Shown in pieces: positions 1 to 6,852 of a stretch of 17,900 nt of DNA. A program made the position numbers and the translations under genes. Numbering within the stretch: position 1 is the stretch's first letter; the number at the start of each line of letters is the position of its first letter. The DNA comes from Acidobacteriota bacterium (GTDB lineage Bacteria > Acidobacteriota > Polarisedimenticolia > QHYA01). The DNA is taken from positions 1 through 17,900 of the forward strand of contig QHYA01000233.1 of assembly GCA_003223995.1 (NCBI GenBank), read 5' to 3'. The notes beneath the pieces were generated by a model. It ran no database searches and was not told the DNA's origin. It saw only the letters and a program-made list of their open reading frames with translations.

Positions 1-29
1 CGCTCGAAGAAGAACGTCAGGAAGTCCAC
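1..29 (-). CDS. Start of ABC transporter permease (partial)
   Basis: Reading leftward from a GTG at 29-27, the frame gives V/M-DFLTFFFER before the window ends. This resembles the N-terminus of OpuCB/OpuBB-type permeases, where a short amphipathic segment precedes the first membrane span. The frame overlaps the last 13 bases of the upstream ATPase gene, the translational-coupling arrangement common in ABC operons. Only nine codons are visible, so the call depends mainly on context: the ATPase is of the glycine-betaine/choline type, whose partner permease normally follows directly. An unrelated ORF cannot be excluded. Confidence 0.42.
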
Positions 30-853
30 TGTTTCTCCTTTTCCTTCCGCTCGGCCAGCAGATCCGCGAGGAACCGTCTGTGGCGGCCGAGGAACCGCTC
101 GACGAGCGACTCGCCGGGGGAGTCGAGGATCTCGGCCGGAGTTCCGAGCCGGACCAGTCTGCCGGCATGCATGACGCCGATCCGATCTCCGAGGAGAAAC
201 GCCTCCGTCACGTCGTGTGTGACGAAGAGGATGGTCTTCCCAAGCCGCCTCGAGATCGCGAGGAACTCATCCTGGATCGTGACTCTCAGGACGGGATCGA
301 GCGCCCCGAACGGCTCGTCCATCAGCAGCAAGGGGGGGTCGGCCGCCAGGGCCCGGGCCAGCCCGGCCCGCTGCCTCTGCCCGCCGCTGAGCTGGTCCGG
401 ATACCTTCTCTCCAGGTCGAGCCCATCGAGGCCTACGAGTCGAAGGACGGTCTCGGCCCTCTGCCGCCGGGCCTGCTCGTTCCAGCCGAGCAGGCGAGGG
501 ACGAGGCAAACATTGGCGAAAACGGTCAGGTGCGGCAGCAGGCCGATCTCCTGGATCACGTAGCCGATCGAACGCCTCAGCAGCACAGGATCCCACTCGA
601 GTACCGACCTGCCCGCGACGCGGACGGCGCCGGAAGTCGGCTCGACGAGGCGGTTGACCATCTTCAGGGCAGTGGTCTTGCCGCTGCCGCTCGTCCCGAG
701 CAGCACGAGGGTCTCGCCCGGTGAGACCGTCAGGTCCAGCCCGTCCACCGCCGGTATTCCGGTCCCGTAGGACTTGGAGACCGACAGGAACTCCACGCGG
801 GGCGCTGCCCCGCTGCCGAGAGGTGTCTCGCCGGGTCGTGTCTCAACGGGCAT
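17..853 (-). CDS. Osmoprotectant (glycine betaine/choline-type) ABC transporter ATP-binding protein
   Basis: This is the ATPase subunit (278 aa) of an importer of the OpuC/OpuB/OsmV type; it would power uptake of quaternary ammonium compatible solutes from the cytoplasmic face of the membrane. Visible motifs are Walker A GTSGSGKT (53-60), Q-loop Q101, signature LSGGQRQR (155-162), Walker B LLLMDE (175-180), D-loop GALD and the H-loop in FVTHDVTEA. The run SGKTTALKMVNRL after Walker A is typical of this subfamily. Unlike long OpuCA/ProV proteins it ends soon after the nucleotide-binding domain, with a basic tail and no CBS pair, so the ionic-strength sensor may be missing or lie elsewhere. The ATG at 853 follows GAGGG at a spacing of six. 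Its stop overlaps the next permease frame. The exact substrate cannot be read from this subunit. Confidence 0.85.
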   Translation of the reverse strand: MPVETRPGETPLGSGAAPRVEFLSVSKSYGTGIPAVDGLDLTVSPGETLVLLGTSGSGKTTALKMVNRLVEPTSGAVRVAGRSVLEWDPVLLRRSIGYVIQEIGLLPHLTVFANVCLVPRLLGWNEQARRQRAETVLRLVGLDGLDLERRYPDQLSGGQRQRAGLARALAADPPLLLMDEPFGALDPVLRVTIQDEFLAISRRLGKTILFVTHDVTEAFLLGDRIGVMHAGRLVRLGTPAEILDSPGESLVERFLGRHRRFLADLLAERKEKEKQWTS

Positions 854-884
854 GGCCAGCCCTCGCGGCGCCGGGTCAAAGATA

Positions 885-897
885 GCAGCACTGCTGC
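885..897. promoter_or_regulatory. 13-bp palindrome upstream of the ABC operon
   Basis: GCAGCA-C-TGCTGC is a perfect inverted repeat with a single central base, 32 bp upstream of the ATPase ATG. On the minus strand a TATCTT box at 883-878 lies at its edge, so it could be an operator over a weak promoter. No good -35 box is present at 17 bp. It is seen in sequence; the regulatory role is inference. Confidence 0.3.
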
Positions 898-1112
898 GAG
901 GTTTTTCCCCGTCCGGCGCGCGGCGCGAACGCTAGCATGCGGCTCGACAGCCGCACAACAGACCCTCTTGCGTAGACCCCCTTGCGCGCTTGGCGGGGCG
1001 AGAGGTCGCACCGCTTGGAGGGCCAGGCGCGATAGAGAGGCTGCCGTTGCTGAGGAGGCGTGCGAGGAACGGGCGTTGCCGTGCGATCGCCGCTCTGCCA
1101 GGGTCCGGCCCG

Positions 1113-1141
1113 TTGACAAGCACGCCGTTCCGCCCGATATT
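1113..1141 (+). promoter_or_regulatory. Sigma-70-like promoter for the first NtrC-type regulator
   Basis: A perfect TTGACA (1113-1118) and GATATT (1136-1141, 4 of 6 to consensus) are separated by exactly 17 bp. This lies in the 368-bp gap between the divergent ABC gene and the regulator at 1222. Transcription would begin near 1148, about 75 nt before the TTG start. The rest of the gap (854-1112) shows no convincing gene. Confidence 0.5.
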
Positions 1142-1142
1142 G

Positions 1143-1172
1143 CAACCGACAAAGGACATTCCTGTCCGGTTG
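1143..1172. promoter_or_regulatory. Compound inverted repeat over the predicted transcription start
   Basis: An outer pair CAACCG (1143-1148) / CGGTTG (1167-1172) encloses an inner pair GGACA (1154-1158) / TGTCC (1163-1167) with a 4-base centre. It starts one base after the -10 box above. It could be an operator, for example for autorepression by the regulator that follows, or fold in RNA as a ten-pair stem with a six-base bulge at the 5' end of the message. The dyad is seen; the function is inference. Confidence 0.38.
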
Positions 1173-1221
1173 GAGAGGTTCACCTCCACAAAAAACTGCC
1201 CTGCGGGGGAACGGGAAGCCC

Positions 1222-2619
1222 TTGAGAGCCAAGACGATCCTGGTCGCGGAGGACAGCAGCACCATCATGGCCATGATCCGCGACGAGTTGGAGGAGGCTG
1301 GCCATGCCGTGCTTGCGGCCGAGAATGGAAAGGTGGCGCTCCAGATCCTCTCGGAAGGCGGTGTGGATCTCGTGATCACCGACCTCGTCATGCCGGAGGT
1401 GGACGGGCTAGAGCTGCTCGAATCCGCACGGAAAAGCCATCCCGATGTTCCGGTCATCCTGATGAGCGGCATCGAGAAGTCGGCCGACGCCGCCGTGACG
1501 GCCATCCGGCAGGGGGCGGCCGACTACCTCATCAAGCCCCTCAAGGAGGGGGAGGTGCGCTTCGCGGCGGAAAGCGCCCTTCACCAGGTCGAGCTGGAGG
1601 AGCAGGTCCGCTACCTCTCCCGGGAGGTCAGAGAGCGGAACTCCTTCAGCAACATCGTCGGCGGCAACCACCGGATGCGCGAGATCTTCCAGACGATTGA
1701 AATCCTCGCGGACACTGACGCGACGGTGCTGATTACAGGAGAGACCGGGACGGGCAAGGAAATGGTGGCGCGGGCGATTCACTTCAACAGCCCCCGGAAG
1801 GAGCGGCGTTTTGTCCCGATCAACTGCGGAGCGCTGCCGGCCGAGCTGCTGGAATCCGAGCTGTTCGGCCACGAGAAGGGGGCGTTCACGGGTGCCAGCC
1901 GGACCCGGATCGGCAAGTTCGAGTACGCCGACGGGGGAACGGTCTTCCTCGACGAGATCGGGGAGATCCCGCCCGCCATCCAGGTGAAAATTCTGCGGAT
2001 CCTGCAGGACAAGGAGTTCGAGCGGGTGGGAGGGAATCAGCTCCTCCGAGCGGATGTGCGCGTTATCGCAGCGACGAACAAGGATCTGCCCCAGGCAATC
2101 TCCCGGGGGGAATTCCGCGAGGACCTCTTCTACCGCCTCAACGTCGTCCCCCTGCACATGCCTCCGCTGCGCGAACGCAAGGAGGATCTACCTCTTCTCG
2201 CCCGGCATTTTCTCGAAAAGGCGAACCAGAAACTCAAGAAGCAGGTCGAGACGATCAGCGCCGAGGCCCTCGGGCGGATCATGCTGTATCACTGGCCCGG
2301 CAACGTTCGCGAGCTGGAGAACGTCATCGAGCGGGCGGTCATCATGGAGCGGGGACCGATGATCGCGCGAATCGAGCTTCCCTCGGTCCCCGCCGACCAC
2401 CTCCCTGCCAACGGAGGCGAAGCGCTCGCCGATCAGCTCGTGATGCTTCCTCTCGAAAGAGCGGTGGACGGCTTCGAGAGGCTCTACCTGTCGAGGGTGC
2501 TGGACCGTTTCTCCGGCAACATCGGCGAATCCGCCCACCACGCCGGCATCAACCCGCGCACTCTCAACCGAAAGATGACCCGCCACGAGCTGGACAAGAA
2601 GCAGTTCAAGAAGGCTTGA
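1222..2619 (+). CDS. NtrC-family sigma-54-dependent response regulator
   Basis: A 465-aa transcription activator with three standard parts. The receiver domain (about 4-120) has the acidic pair E10/D11, phospho-acceptor D54 in VITDLVMP and K105. The AAA+ sigma-54 interaction domain (about 143-375) has Walker A GETGTGKE (173-180), the sigma-54-contacting GAFTGA loop (220-225), Walker B VFLDEI (241-246) and the WPGNVRELENVIERAV segment. A Fis-type helix-turn-helix ends the protein. It binds upstream enhancers and remodels RNA polymerase-sigma-54. The start is TTG, preceded by purine-rich GGGGGAACGGGAAG. The adjacent dehydratase follows after 67 bp on the same strand. Its partner kinase may be the one at 4037, which would then serve two regulators, or an unlinked one. 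Target genes cannot be read from here. Confidence 0.93.
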   Translation: MRAKTILVAEDSSTIMAMIRDELEEAGHAVLAAENGKVALQILSEGGVDLVITDLVMPEVDGLELLESARKSHPDVPVILMSGIEKSADAAVTAIRQGAADYLIKPLKEGEVRFAAESALHQVELEEQVRYLSREVRERNSFSNIVGGNHRMREIFQTIEILADTDATVLITGETGTGKEMVARAIHFNSPRKERRFVPINCGALPAELLESELFGHEKGAFTGASRTRIGKFEYADGGTVFLDEIGEIPPAIQVKILRILQDKEFERVGGNQLLRADVRVIAATNKDLPQAISRGEFREDLFYRLNVVPLHMPPLRERKEDLPLLARHFLEKANQKLKKQVETISAEALGRIMLYHWPGNVRELENVIERAVIMERGPMIARIELPSVPADHLPANGGEALADQLVMLPLERAVDGFERLYLSRVLDRFSGNIGESAHHAGINPRTLNRKMTRHELDKKQFKKA

Positions 2620-2686
2620 CCCGCATAGCACGCCTCCTCTTCCTGGACCTCGGGTAGCTGCGGGCGGTAAGCTCTGCTCGCCGCCG

Positions 2687-3943
2687 ATGAAAGCAAAGCT
2701 CTCGCGCCTGCTGTCCAGCATCCGGGCCGCCGGGCACGTGAGGGGGCCGCGTGGTGCGGGAGAGGTCCCGCGGGAGGACGACCTTCAAGGATTGAGGGTC
2801 GAGGAGCTGCTGGGGCGGGACCGCGTGGATCTGAACCTTGCCGTGGTTTCCTCCACCCTTGCCGGCAAGCGCGTTCTGGTCACGGGTGCAGGGGGCTCGA
2901 TCGGCTCCGAGCTGTGCCGGCAGATCCTCCCGTTCCAGCCGGCGGAGCTGCTGCTGTTCGGTCGCGGAGAGAACTCCATCTTCGCGATCCATGAGGAGCT
3001 GGCCGCCGAGTGCGGTTCTGTTCCATTCCGCCAGATCCTCGGCGATGTCATCAACCGGCGGAAGCTGGCAGGGATCTTCCACCGGCACCGTCCGGAAATC
3101 GTCTTTCATGCAGGGGCGGACAAGCATGTCCCCCTGATGGAGCTGAACCCCGATGAGGCCGTGCTCAACAACATCCTCGGGACGTTCAACCTTCTGCATG
3201 TGGCGGGCGAGCACGAGGCGGAGCGGGTCGTCTGCATCTCGACGGACAAGGCCGTGAATCCGGCCTCGGTGATGGGCTGCTGCAAGAGGGTGGCCGAGCT
3301 GCTGGTTCAGAGGCGGGTTTGTCCAGGGACGAACGCCGTTGCCGTCCGCTTTGGCAACGTCCTCGGAAGCCGCGGAAGCGTCGTTCCAGTCCTCCGCCGG
3401 CAGATCGATCGCGGTGGGCCGGTGAGGATCACGCACCCGGAGATCAGGCGTTTCTTCATGACCATCCGAGAGGCCGCGCGGCTCGTGATCCAGGCGGGGG
3501 CCATGGGCGAGCCCGGGGACCTGTTCGTCCTGGACATGGGGGAGCCGGTACGCATCCTCGACCTCGCTCGCGAGATGATCAGGCAGGCGGGATACGAGCC
3601 GGACCTCGACCTTCGGATCAGCTTCACGGGCCTGCGGCCGGGCGAGAAGATCAGCGAGGAGCTGGTGCTGCCATCGGAGTCGTGCGAGCCGACGCCGAAC
3701 GAGAATATCCTGCGAGTCCGCCCCGACGGGGGGCCCCCAGCGGACGAGCTGGCGCGTGAGGTGGCGAGGCTCGCCGAGCTGGCGGTCGAGATGGACTTTC
3801 CCGGGATCTTGGCGGCGCTGAAGCGTCTCGTGCCGGAATTCGCTCCGGCGGATCCTCGTCCTGAAACGACGGATGCACCAACAGGGGCCAGGAATCCCGA
3901 TGGCCTCCGCCGGGCCGGGGCGACCCCTAAGGTCCGCCGCTGA
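2687..3943 (+). CDS. CapD/FlaA1-type nucleotide-sugar 4,6-dehydratase, soluble form
   Basis: An extended short-chain dehydrogenase of the polysaccharide biosynthesis CapD family (418 aa), expected to convert UDP-GlcNAc (or a relative) to a 4-keto-6-deoxy sugar using tightly bound NAD(P). The NAD-binding motif TGAGGSIGSE is at 66-75. The active-site stretch STDKAVNPASVMGCCK (185-200) carries T186-D187-K188, with Met196 where classical SDRs have Tyr and K200 as catalytic Lys, as in FlaA1/PglF. HPEIRRFFMTIREA and the LRPGEKISEEL tail are family hallmarks. The linker VEELLGRDRVDL, which in full-length CapD joins the membrane domain to the catalytic domain, is kept, but the four N-terminal membrane spans are missing and replaced by about 30 basic residues. 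The C-terminal 40 residues are low-complexity. It is flanked by sigma-54 regulators, and an aminotransferase able to use its product lies at 6839. No clear Shine-Dalgarno is seen. Confidence 0.88.
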   Translation: MKAKLSRLLSSIRAAGHVRGPRGAGEVPREDDLQGLRVEELLGRDRVDLNLAVVSSTLAGKRVLVTGAGGSIGSELCRQILPFQPAELLLFGRGENSIFAIHEELAAECGSVPFRQILGDVINRRKLAGIFHRHRPEIVFHAGADKHVPLMELNPDEAVLNNILGTFNLLHVAGEHEAERVVCISTDKAVNPASVMGCCKRVAELLVQRRVCPGTNAVAVRFGNVLGSRGSVVPVLRRQIDRGGPVRITHPEIRRFFMTIREAARLVIQAGAMGEPGDLFVLDMGEPVRILDLAREMIRQAGYEPDLDLRISFTGLRPGEKISEELVLPSESCEPTPNENILRVRPDGGPPADELAREVARLAELAVEMDFPGILAALKRLVPEFAPADPRPETTDAPTGARNPDGLRRAGATPKVRR

Positions 3944-3995
3944 ACAGAGGGTTCGCCCGCCCGACGATTCTCCTTCGCATCGCCGCCCCGCGTTC

Positions 3996-4024
3996 TTGAC
4001 CGACCCCGTGCCGGGAACTACTTT
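3996..4024 (+). promoter_or_regulatory. Candidate promoter for the histidine kinase, possibly giving a leaderless message
   Basis: TTGACC (3996-4001, 5 of 6) and TACTTT (4019-4024, 3 of 6) are separated by exactly 17 bp. The -10 box ends 12 bases before the ATG at 4037, so transcription would start within a few bases of that codon. No Shine-Dalgarno is present there, which fits a leaderless or near-leaderless transcript. The weak -10 keeps confidence low. Confidence 0.35.
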
Positions 4025-4036
4025 TTCGATATCACC

Positions 4037-5176
4037 ATGCGCGACGATTTCCACCGAGGCATCGTCGAAGGAATGTCCTGCGGTGTGCTCACCAGCGATA
4101 CCGAAGGACGGATCCTGACGGTCAATGAGCTGGCCAGGCAGATCCTCGAGATCGACGGGACCGTCGAGGGGCGGTCGTGCGGCGAGGTCCTCCAGCACCA
4201 TGCTCGGCTCTGGGAGGTGATGCGCGGCTCCTTTGGGCTTTCCACCCTGCCGAGCCGCGCCGAGCTGGAGCTGAGGACGCGCGACGACAGAGGCCGGACG
4301 ATCGGCTTCTCGATTTCTCGCATCCGGGGCTCCGACGGGGCCGAACTGGGCCTGGCTCTGTTCTTCAAGGATTTGACGCAGGTCGAAAAGCAGGAGGAGC
4401 AGGAGCGCTTGCGCGACCGTCTGGTGGTGCTTGGGGAGATGGCCGCGCAGATGGCGCACGAGATCCGCAATCCCATCGCTTCCATCGACGTCACCGCCCA
4501 GCTCGTGAGACGGCGGCTGATCAGCGCCGGAGCCAGCGCCGAGCCGGTGGACCGGATCAGCCGCGAAGTCGGGAGGATCGAGAGGACCATCGCGAGCTGC
4601 CTGGAATACGTCCGGCCCGTGAGCCTCACTCTCCGGCCTCAGTCGCTACCGCGCCTGCTCGAGCAGGCCCTCGAGGAAGCGCGCCGGCACGAGAAGGCGG
4701 GCGGTGTTCTGCTGGAGCTGGATTGCGGGTCGGGACTCGATCCCTTTCCCTGTGACGGGCCGATGCTGAGGCAGGTCTTCTACAACCTTCTCCTCAACTC
4801 GATCGAGGCGATGGGCGGGAAAGGGCGCGTTCGTCTCCGGGCCTGGGCAGCGGAGTCCTCCGGCGCCGGGGCCGTTATCGACGAGGCCTGCGTCAATGGA
4901 GCCTCCGGGGCGGGAACCGCTGTCTGTCTGGCGCCCCGCGCCCCAAACGGGGAGAGTTACGCCTTCATCCAGGTGAGCGACACGGGACCGGGCATACCTG
5001 AGGCGCTGAGAGACCGTGTCTTCCTTCCCTTCTACACGACGAAGACGAAAGGAACGGGAATCGGCCTCGCGATGGCCCGAAAGATCGCCGAGCTGCATCG
5101 GGGAGTGATCGACGTGTCGAGCAAGCCTGGTGAGGGGACCACCTTTACCATCAAGCTGCCCTTCGCGGGGGTCTGA
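4037..5176 (+). CDS. NtrB-like cytosolic PAS sensor histidine kinase
   Basis: A 379-aa two-component kinase with no membrane span, hence cytosolic. An N-terminal PAS domain (about 5-113, GVLTSDTEGRILTVN) would sense an internal signal. The HisKA helix carries the phospho-accepting H141 in MAHEIRNPIASI, typical of NtrB/AtoS-type kinases that partner NtrC-type regulators. The ATPase domain has the N-box FYNLLLNSIEAM (N250, N254), G1 DTGPGI (315-320), F-box FLPFYTTK and G2 KGTGIGLAM (338-346). Between N-box and G1 there is an unusually long insertion (about 271-307) rich in Ala, Gly and Cys. The ATG at 4037 lacks a Shine-Dalgarno. The frame is the same as that of the dehydratase and stays open back to its TGA, but contains no earlier start codon. 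It probably phosphorylates the regulator encoded 233 bp downstream. Confidence 0.92.
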   Translation: MRDDFHRGIVEGMSCGVLTSDTEGRILTVNELARQILEIDGTVEGRSCGEVLQHHARLWEVMRGSFGLSTLPSRAELELRTRDDRGRTIGFSISRIRGSDGAELGLALFFKDLTQVEKQEEQERLRDRLVVLGEMAAQMAHEIRNPIASIDVTAQLVRRRLISAGASAEPVDRISREVGRIERTIASCLEYVRPVSLTLRPQSLPRLLEQALEEARRHEKAGGVLLELDCGSGLDPFPCDGPMLRQVFYNLLLNSIEAMGGKGRVRLRAWAAESSGAGAVIDEACVNGASGAGTAVCLAPRAPNGESYAFIQVSDTGPGIPEALRDRVFLPFYTTKTKGTGIGLAMARKIAELHRGVIDVSSKPGEGTTFTIKLPFAGV

Positions 5177-5232
5177 TCCGGCTGTCCACTATCCAAGGGC
5201 GCTTCACGCGGCTCCAAACCAATCAAACCAGC

Positions 5233-5247
5233 GTGTCAGTGCGACAC
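5233..5247. promoter_or_regulatory. GTGTC-N5-GACAC inverted repeat upstream of the second regulator
   Basis: A perfect five-base dyad, 163 bp upstream of the ATG at 5410, at the distance usual for enhancer sites of NtrC-type activators. A related dyad ending in the same TGCGACAC octamer occurs at 15354-15372. The binding role is inference. Confidence 0.35.
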
Positions 5248-5285
5248 AAGGCCATTTCTATTCCAAAACTGTAATTGAACAAGAA

Positions 5286-5314
5286 CAGAATCCTGGCCTC
5301 TTTGTTGGATTCTG
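5286..5314. promoter_or_regulatory. Eight-base inverted repeat CAGAATCC-N13-GGATTCTG
   Basis: Both eight-base arms are perfect and their centres are 21 bp apart, about two helical turns, as expected for a dimeric regulator. It lies between the kinase and the second regulator, upstream of the candidate promoter at 5350. It could also be an mRNA hairpin after the kinase gene, but no T-run follows, so a terminator is less likely. Confidence 0.4.
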
Positions 5315-5349
5315 GGCCTCCGAGCTTTGCGCAAGAATGAGGCTCTTCC

Positions 5350-5378
5350 TTGACGTTGCGTTGAGGGGAACTTAAGTT
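5350..5378 (+). promoter_or_regulatory. Candidate promoter with palindromic -10 region for the second regulator
   Basis: TTGACG (5350-5355, 5 of 6) is followed after 17 bp by TAAGTT (5373-5378, 3 of 6). The -10 region is part of the perfect ten-base palindrome AACTTAAGTT (5369-5378), which could be an operator. Transcription would start near 5385, about 25 nt before the ATG. The good -35 box supports the call; the -10 is weak. Confidence 0.38.
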
Positions 5379-5409
5379 TCCGATTCGTAATGACAAAGGC
5401 AGGAGCGAG

Positions 5410-6807
5410 ATGAAGAAGATCCTGCTCGCTGAGGACGAGACGACCTTGCGTGAGGGGATCGCAGAGGCGCTTCGCGCGAGAGATTACGAAGTTGTCGAAG
5501 CTCCGGATGGCAACTCTGCCATTCAAAAGCTCGAAGAGGAAGCGATTTTCGATCTCGTCATTACCGACATGAAGATGCCGGGCGCCAGCGGCGTGGATGT
5601 GGTTCGCCGGGCAAGGATGGTCAATGAAGGGACCATCGCCCTCGTCATGACCGCCTACGGCACCGTCGAGGGGGCTGTCGAAGCGATGCAGGCGGGAGCG
5701 TTCGATTACGTCCCCAAGCCTTTCAGTCTGGAGGCGCTCGAGATCAAGGTCCGCACGGCCCTCGAGCACGGCAGGCTGGTCCGGAAGCTCCAGATCTATC
5801 AGCCTCGGATCGCTCACGGCTCCTTCGATAACATCGTCGGCGAAAGCCTCCGTATGAAGGAGATCTTCCGCACGATCGAGAAGGTTGCTCCCTCCGGCGC
5901 GACGATCCTCGTCCTCGGAGAGACCGGCACCGGCAAGGAGCTGATCGCCGAGGCGATCCATCACAACAGCGAGCGGAAAGATGGACCCTTCGTCAAGATG
6001 AACTGCGCCGCCCTGCACGAAAGCCTTCTCGAGTCGGAGCTGTTCGGCCACGAGCGGGGGGCCTTCACGGGCGCAGACCGGCAGCGGATGGGGCGGTTCG
6101 AGCTGGCGGACGAGGGGACCCTCTTCCTCGACGAGATCGGAAACATGTCCCTCTCGACGCAGGCCAAGGTATTGAGAGTGCTCCAGGAAAGGGAGTTCGA
6201 GAGACTGGGAGGGACGAAGACGGTGAAGGTGGACGTCAGGCTCATCGCGGCGACGAACAAGGACCTCGAGGATGCGATCAAACTCAAAGAGTTCCGCGAG
6301 GACCTCTATTACCGTCTCAATGTCGTGACGATCCAAGTCCCGCCGCTGAGAGAACGCAAGGAAGACATCATTCCCCTCGCGAGTCATTTCCTGAACAAGT
6401 TCTGCATGGATCTGAAGAAGCCCATCCGCGGTTTCACCCGCAGCGCCGTGCGAGCCCTGACCCGGCACCACTGGCCGGGGAACATCCGCGAGCTCGAGAA
6501 CACGATAGAGCGGGCAGCGCTCATGTGCGAGGGGAAGGAGGTCGATGTCAAGGACCTGAATGTGCCCGGTCTGGATATCACCGGTGTCTCCGCGGCGACC
6601 GGGACGCTGAAGCTCCCGCCGGAGGGGATGTCGCTCGACGAGCTGGAGCGCCAGGCGATCCTCGAGGCCCTGCGGTTGAACAACTGGGTCCAGAAGGAGG
6701 CGGCGCGTTTCCTGCGTATCTCCAGCCGGGTGATGAACTACAAAGTCCAGAAATACGACATCAAGTGGCCCCGGTGGGCCAAGAACAGGCCAGCGTCGAA
6801 CTTCTGA
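5410..6807 (+). CDS. NtrC-family sigma-54-dependent response regulator (second copy)
   Basis: A 465-aa activator, exactly the length of the regulator at 1222 and with the same architecture. Receiver: E9/D10, phospho-acceptor D53 in VITDMKMP, K103. AAA+ domain: Walker A GETGTGKE (170-177), GAFTGA (217-222), Walker B LFLDEI (238-243), WPGNIRELENTIERA. The C-terminal Fis-type helix-turn-helix has an unusual recognition region (RISSRVMNYKVQKYDI) and a Trp- and Arg-rich tail. Shine-Dalgarno AGGAG (5401-5405) precedes the ATG by four bases. It directly follows the NtrB-like kinase and is its most likely partner. The gap in front contains three separate inverted repeats, suggesting autoregulation. 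A hairpin at 6828 ends the unit. Confidence 0.94.
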   Translation: MKKILLAEDETTLREGIAEALRARDYEVVEAPDGNSAIQKLEEEAIFDLVITDMKMPGASGVDVVRRARMVNEGTIALVMTAYGTVEGAVEAMQAGAFDYVPKPFSLEALEIKVRTALEHGRLVRKLQIYQPRIAHGSFDNIVGESLRMKEIFRTIEKVAPSGATILVLGETGTGKELIAEAIHHNSERKDGPFVKMNCAALHESLLESELFGHERGAFTGADRQRMGRFELADEGTLFLDEIGNMSLSTQAKVLRVLQEREFERLGGTKTVKVDVRLIAATNKDLEDAIKLKEFREDLYYRLNVVTIQVPPLRERKEDIIPLASHFLNKFCMDLKKPIRGFTRSAVRALTRHHWPGNIRELENTIERAALMCEGKEVDVKDLNVPGLDITGVSAATGTLKLPPEGMSLDELERQAILEALRLNNWVQKEAARFLRISSRVMNYKVQKYDIKWPRWAKNRPASNF

Positions 6808-6827
6808 TCCGGGTAAGGGCGGGCCCA

Positions 6828-6852
6828 GGAGAGCTTCCTCAGGGAGCTTTCC
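6828..6852. terminator. Hairpin between convergent genes
   Basis: Eleven bases (6828-6838) pair with 6842-6852 if two G-U pairs are allowed, leaving the three-base loop 6839-6841, which is exactly the stop codon of the leftward aminotransferase gene. It lies 21 bp after the stop of the second regulator. There is no T-run on either side, so termination would be weak or factor-assisted. Confidence 0.4.

Noticed and set aside
932..1189. An 85-codon minus-strand frame starting with GTG in the gap before the first regulator.
   Set aside because: It lies antisense to a good plus-strand promoter, has no convincing Shine-Dalgarno, and turns into Arg/Pro/Gly-rich shadow-like sequence after about 40 residues. 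No family recognised.
2606..4459. Very long antisense frame (617 codons) opposite the dehydratase and kinase.
   Set aside because: Long antisense frames are usual in high-GC DNA; its composition (Arg, His, Pro, Gln) and lack of motifs mark it as a shadow of the two real genes.
5294..5308. Possible sigma-54 promoter TGGC-N7-TTGG upstream of the second regulator.
   Set aside because: Spacing of the GG elements is right, but the essential -12 GC is GG, and the stretch is explained as the spacer of the 8-bp inverted repeat.
5130..5375. Plus-strand 81-codon frame across the end of the kinase gene and the following gap.
   Set aside because: Its first part is out-of-frame kinase sequence, it has no ribosome site, and it runs through all three inverted repeats of the regulatory gap.
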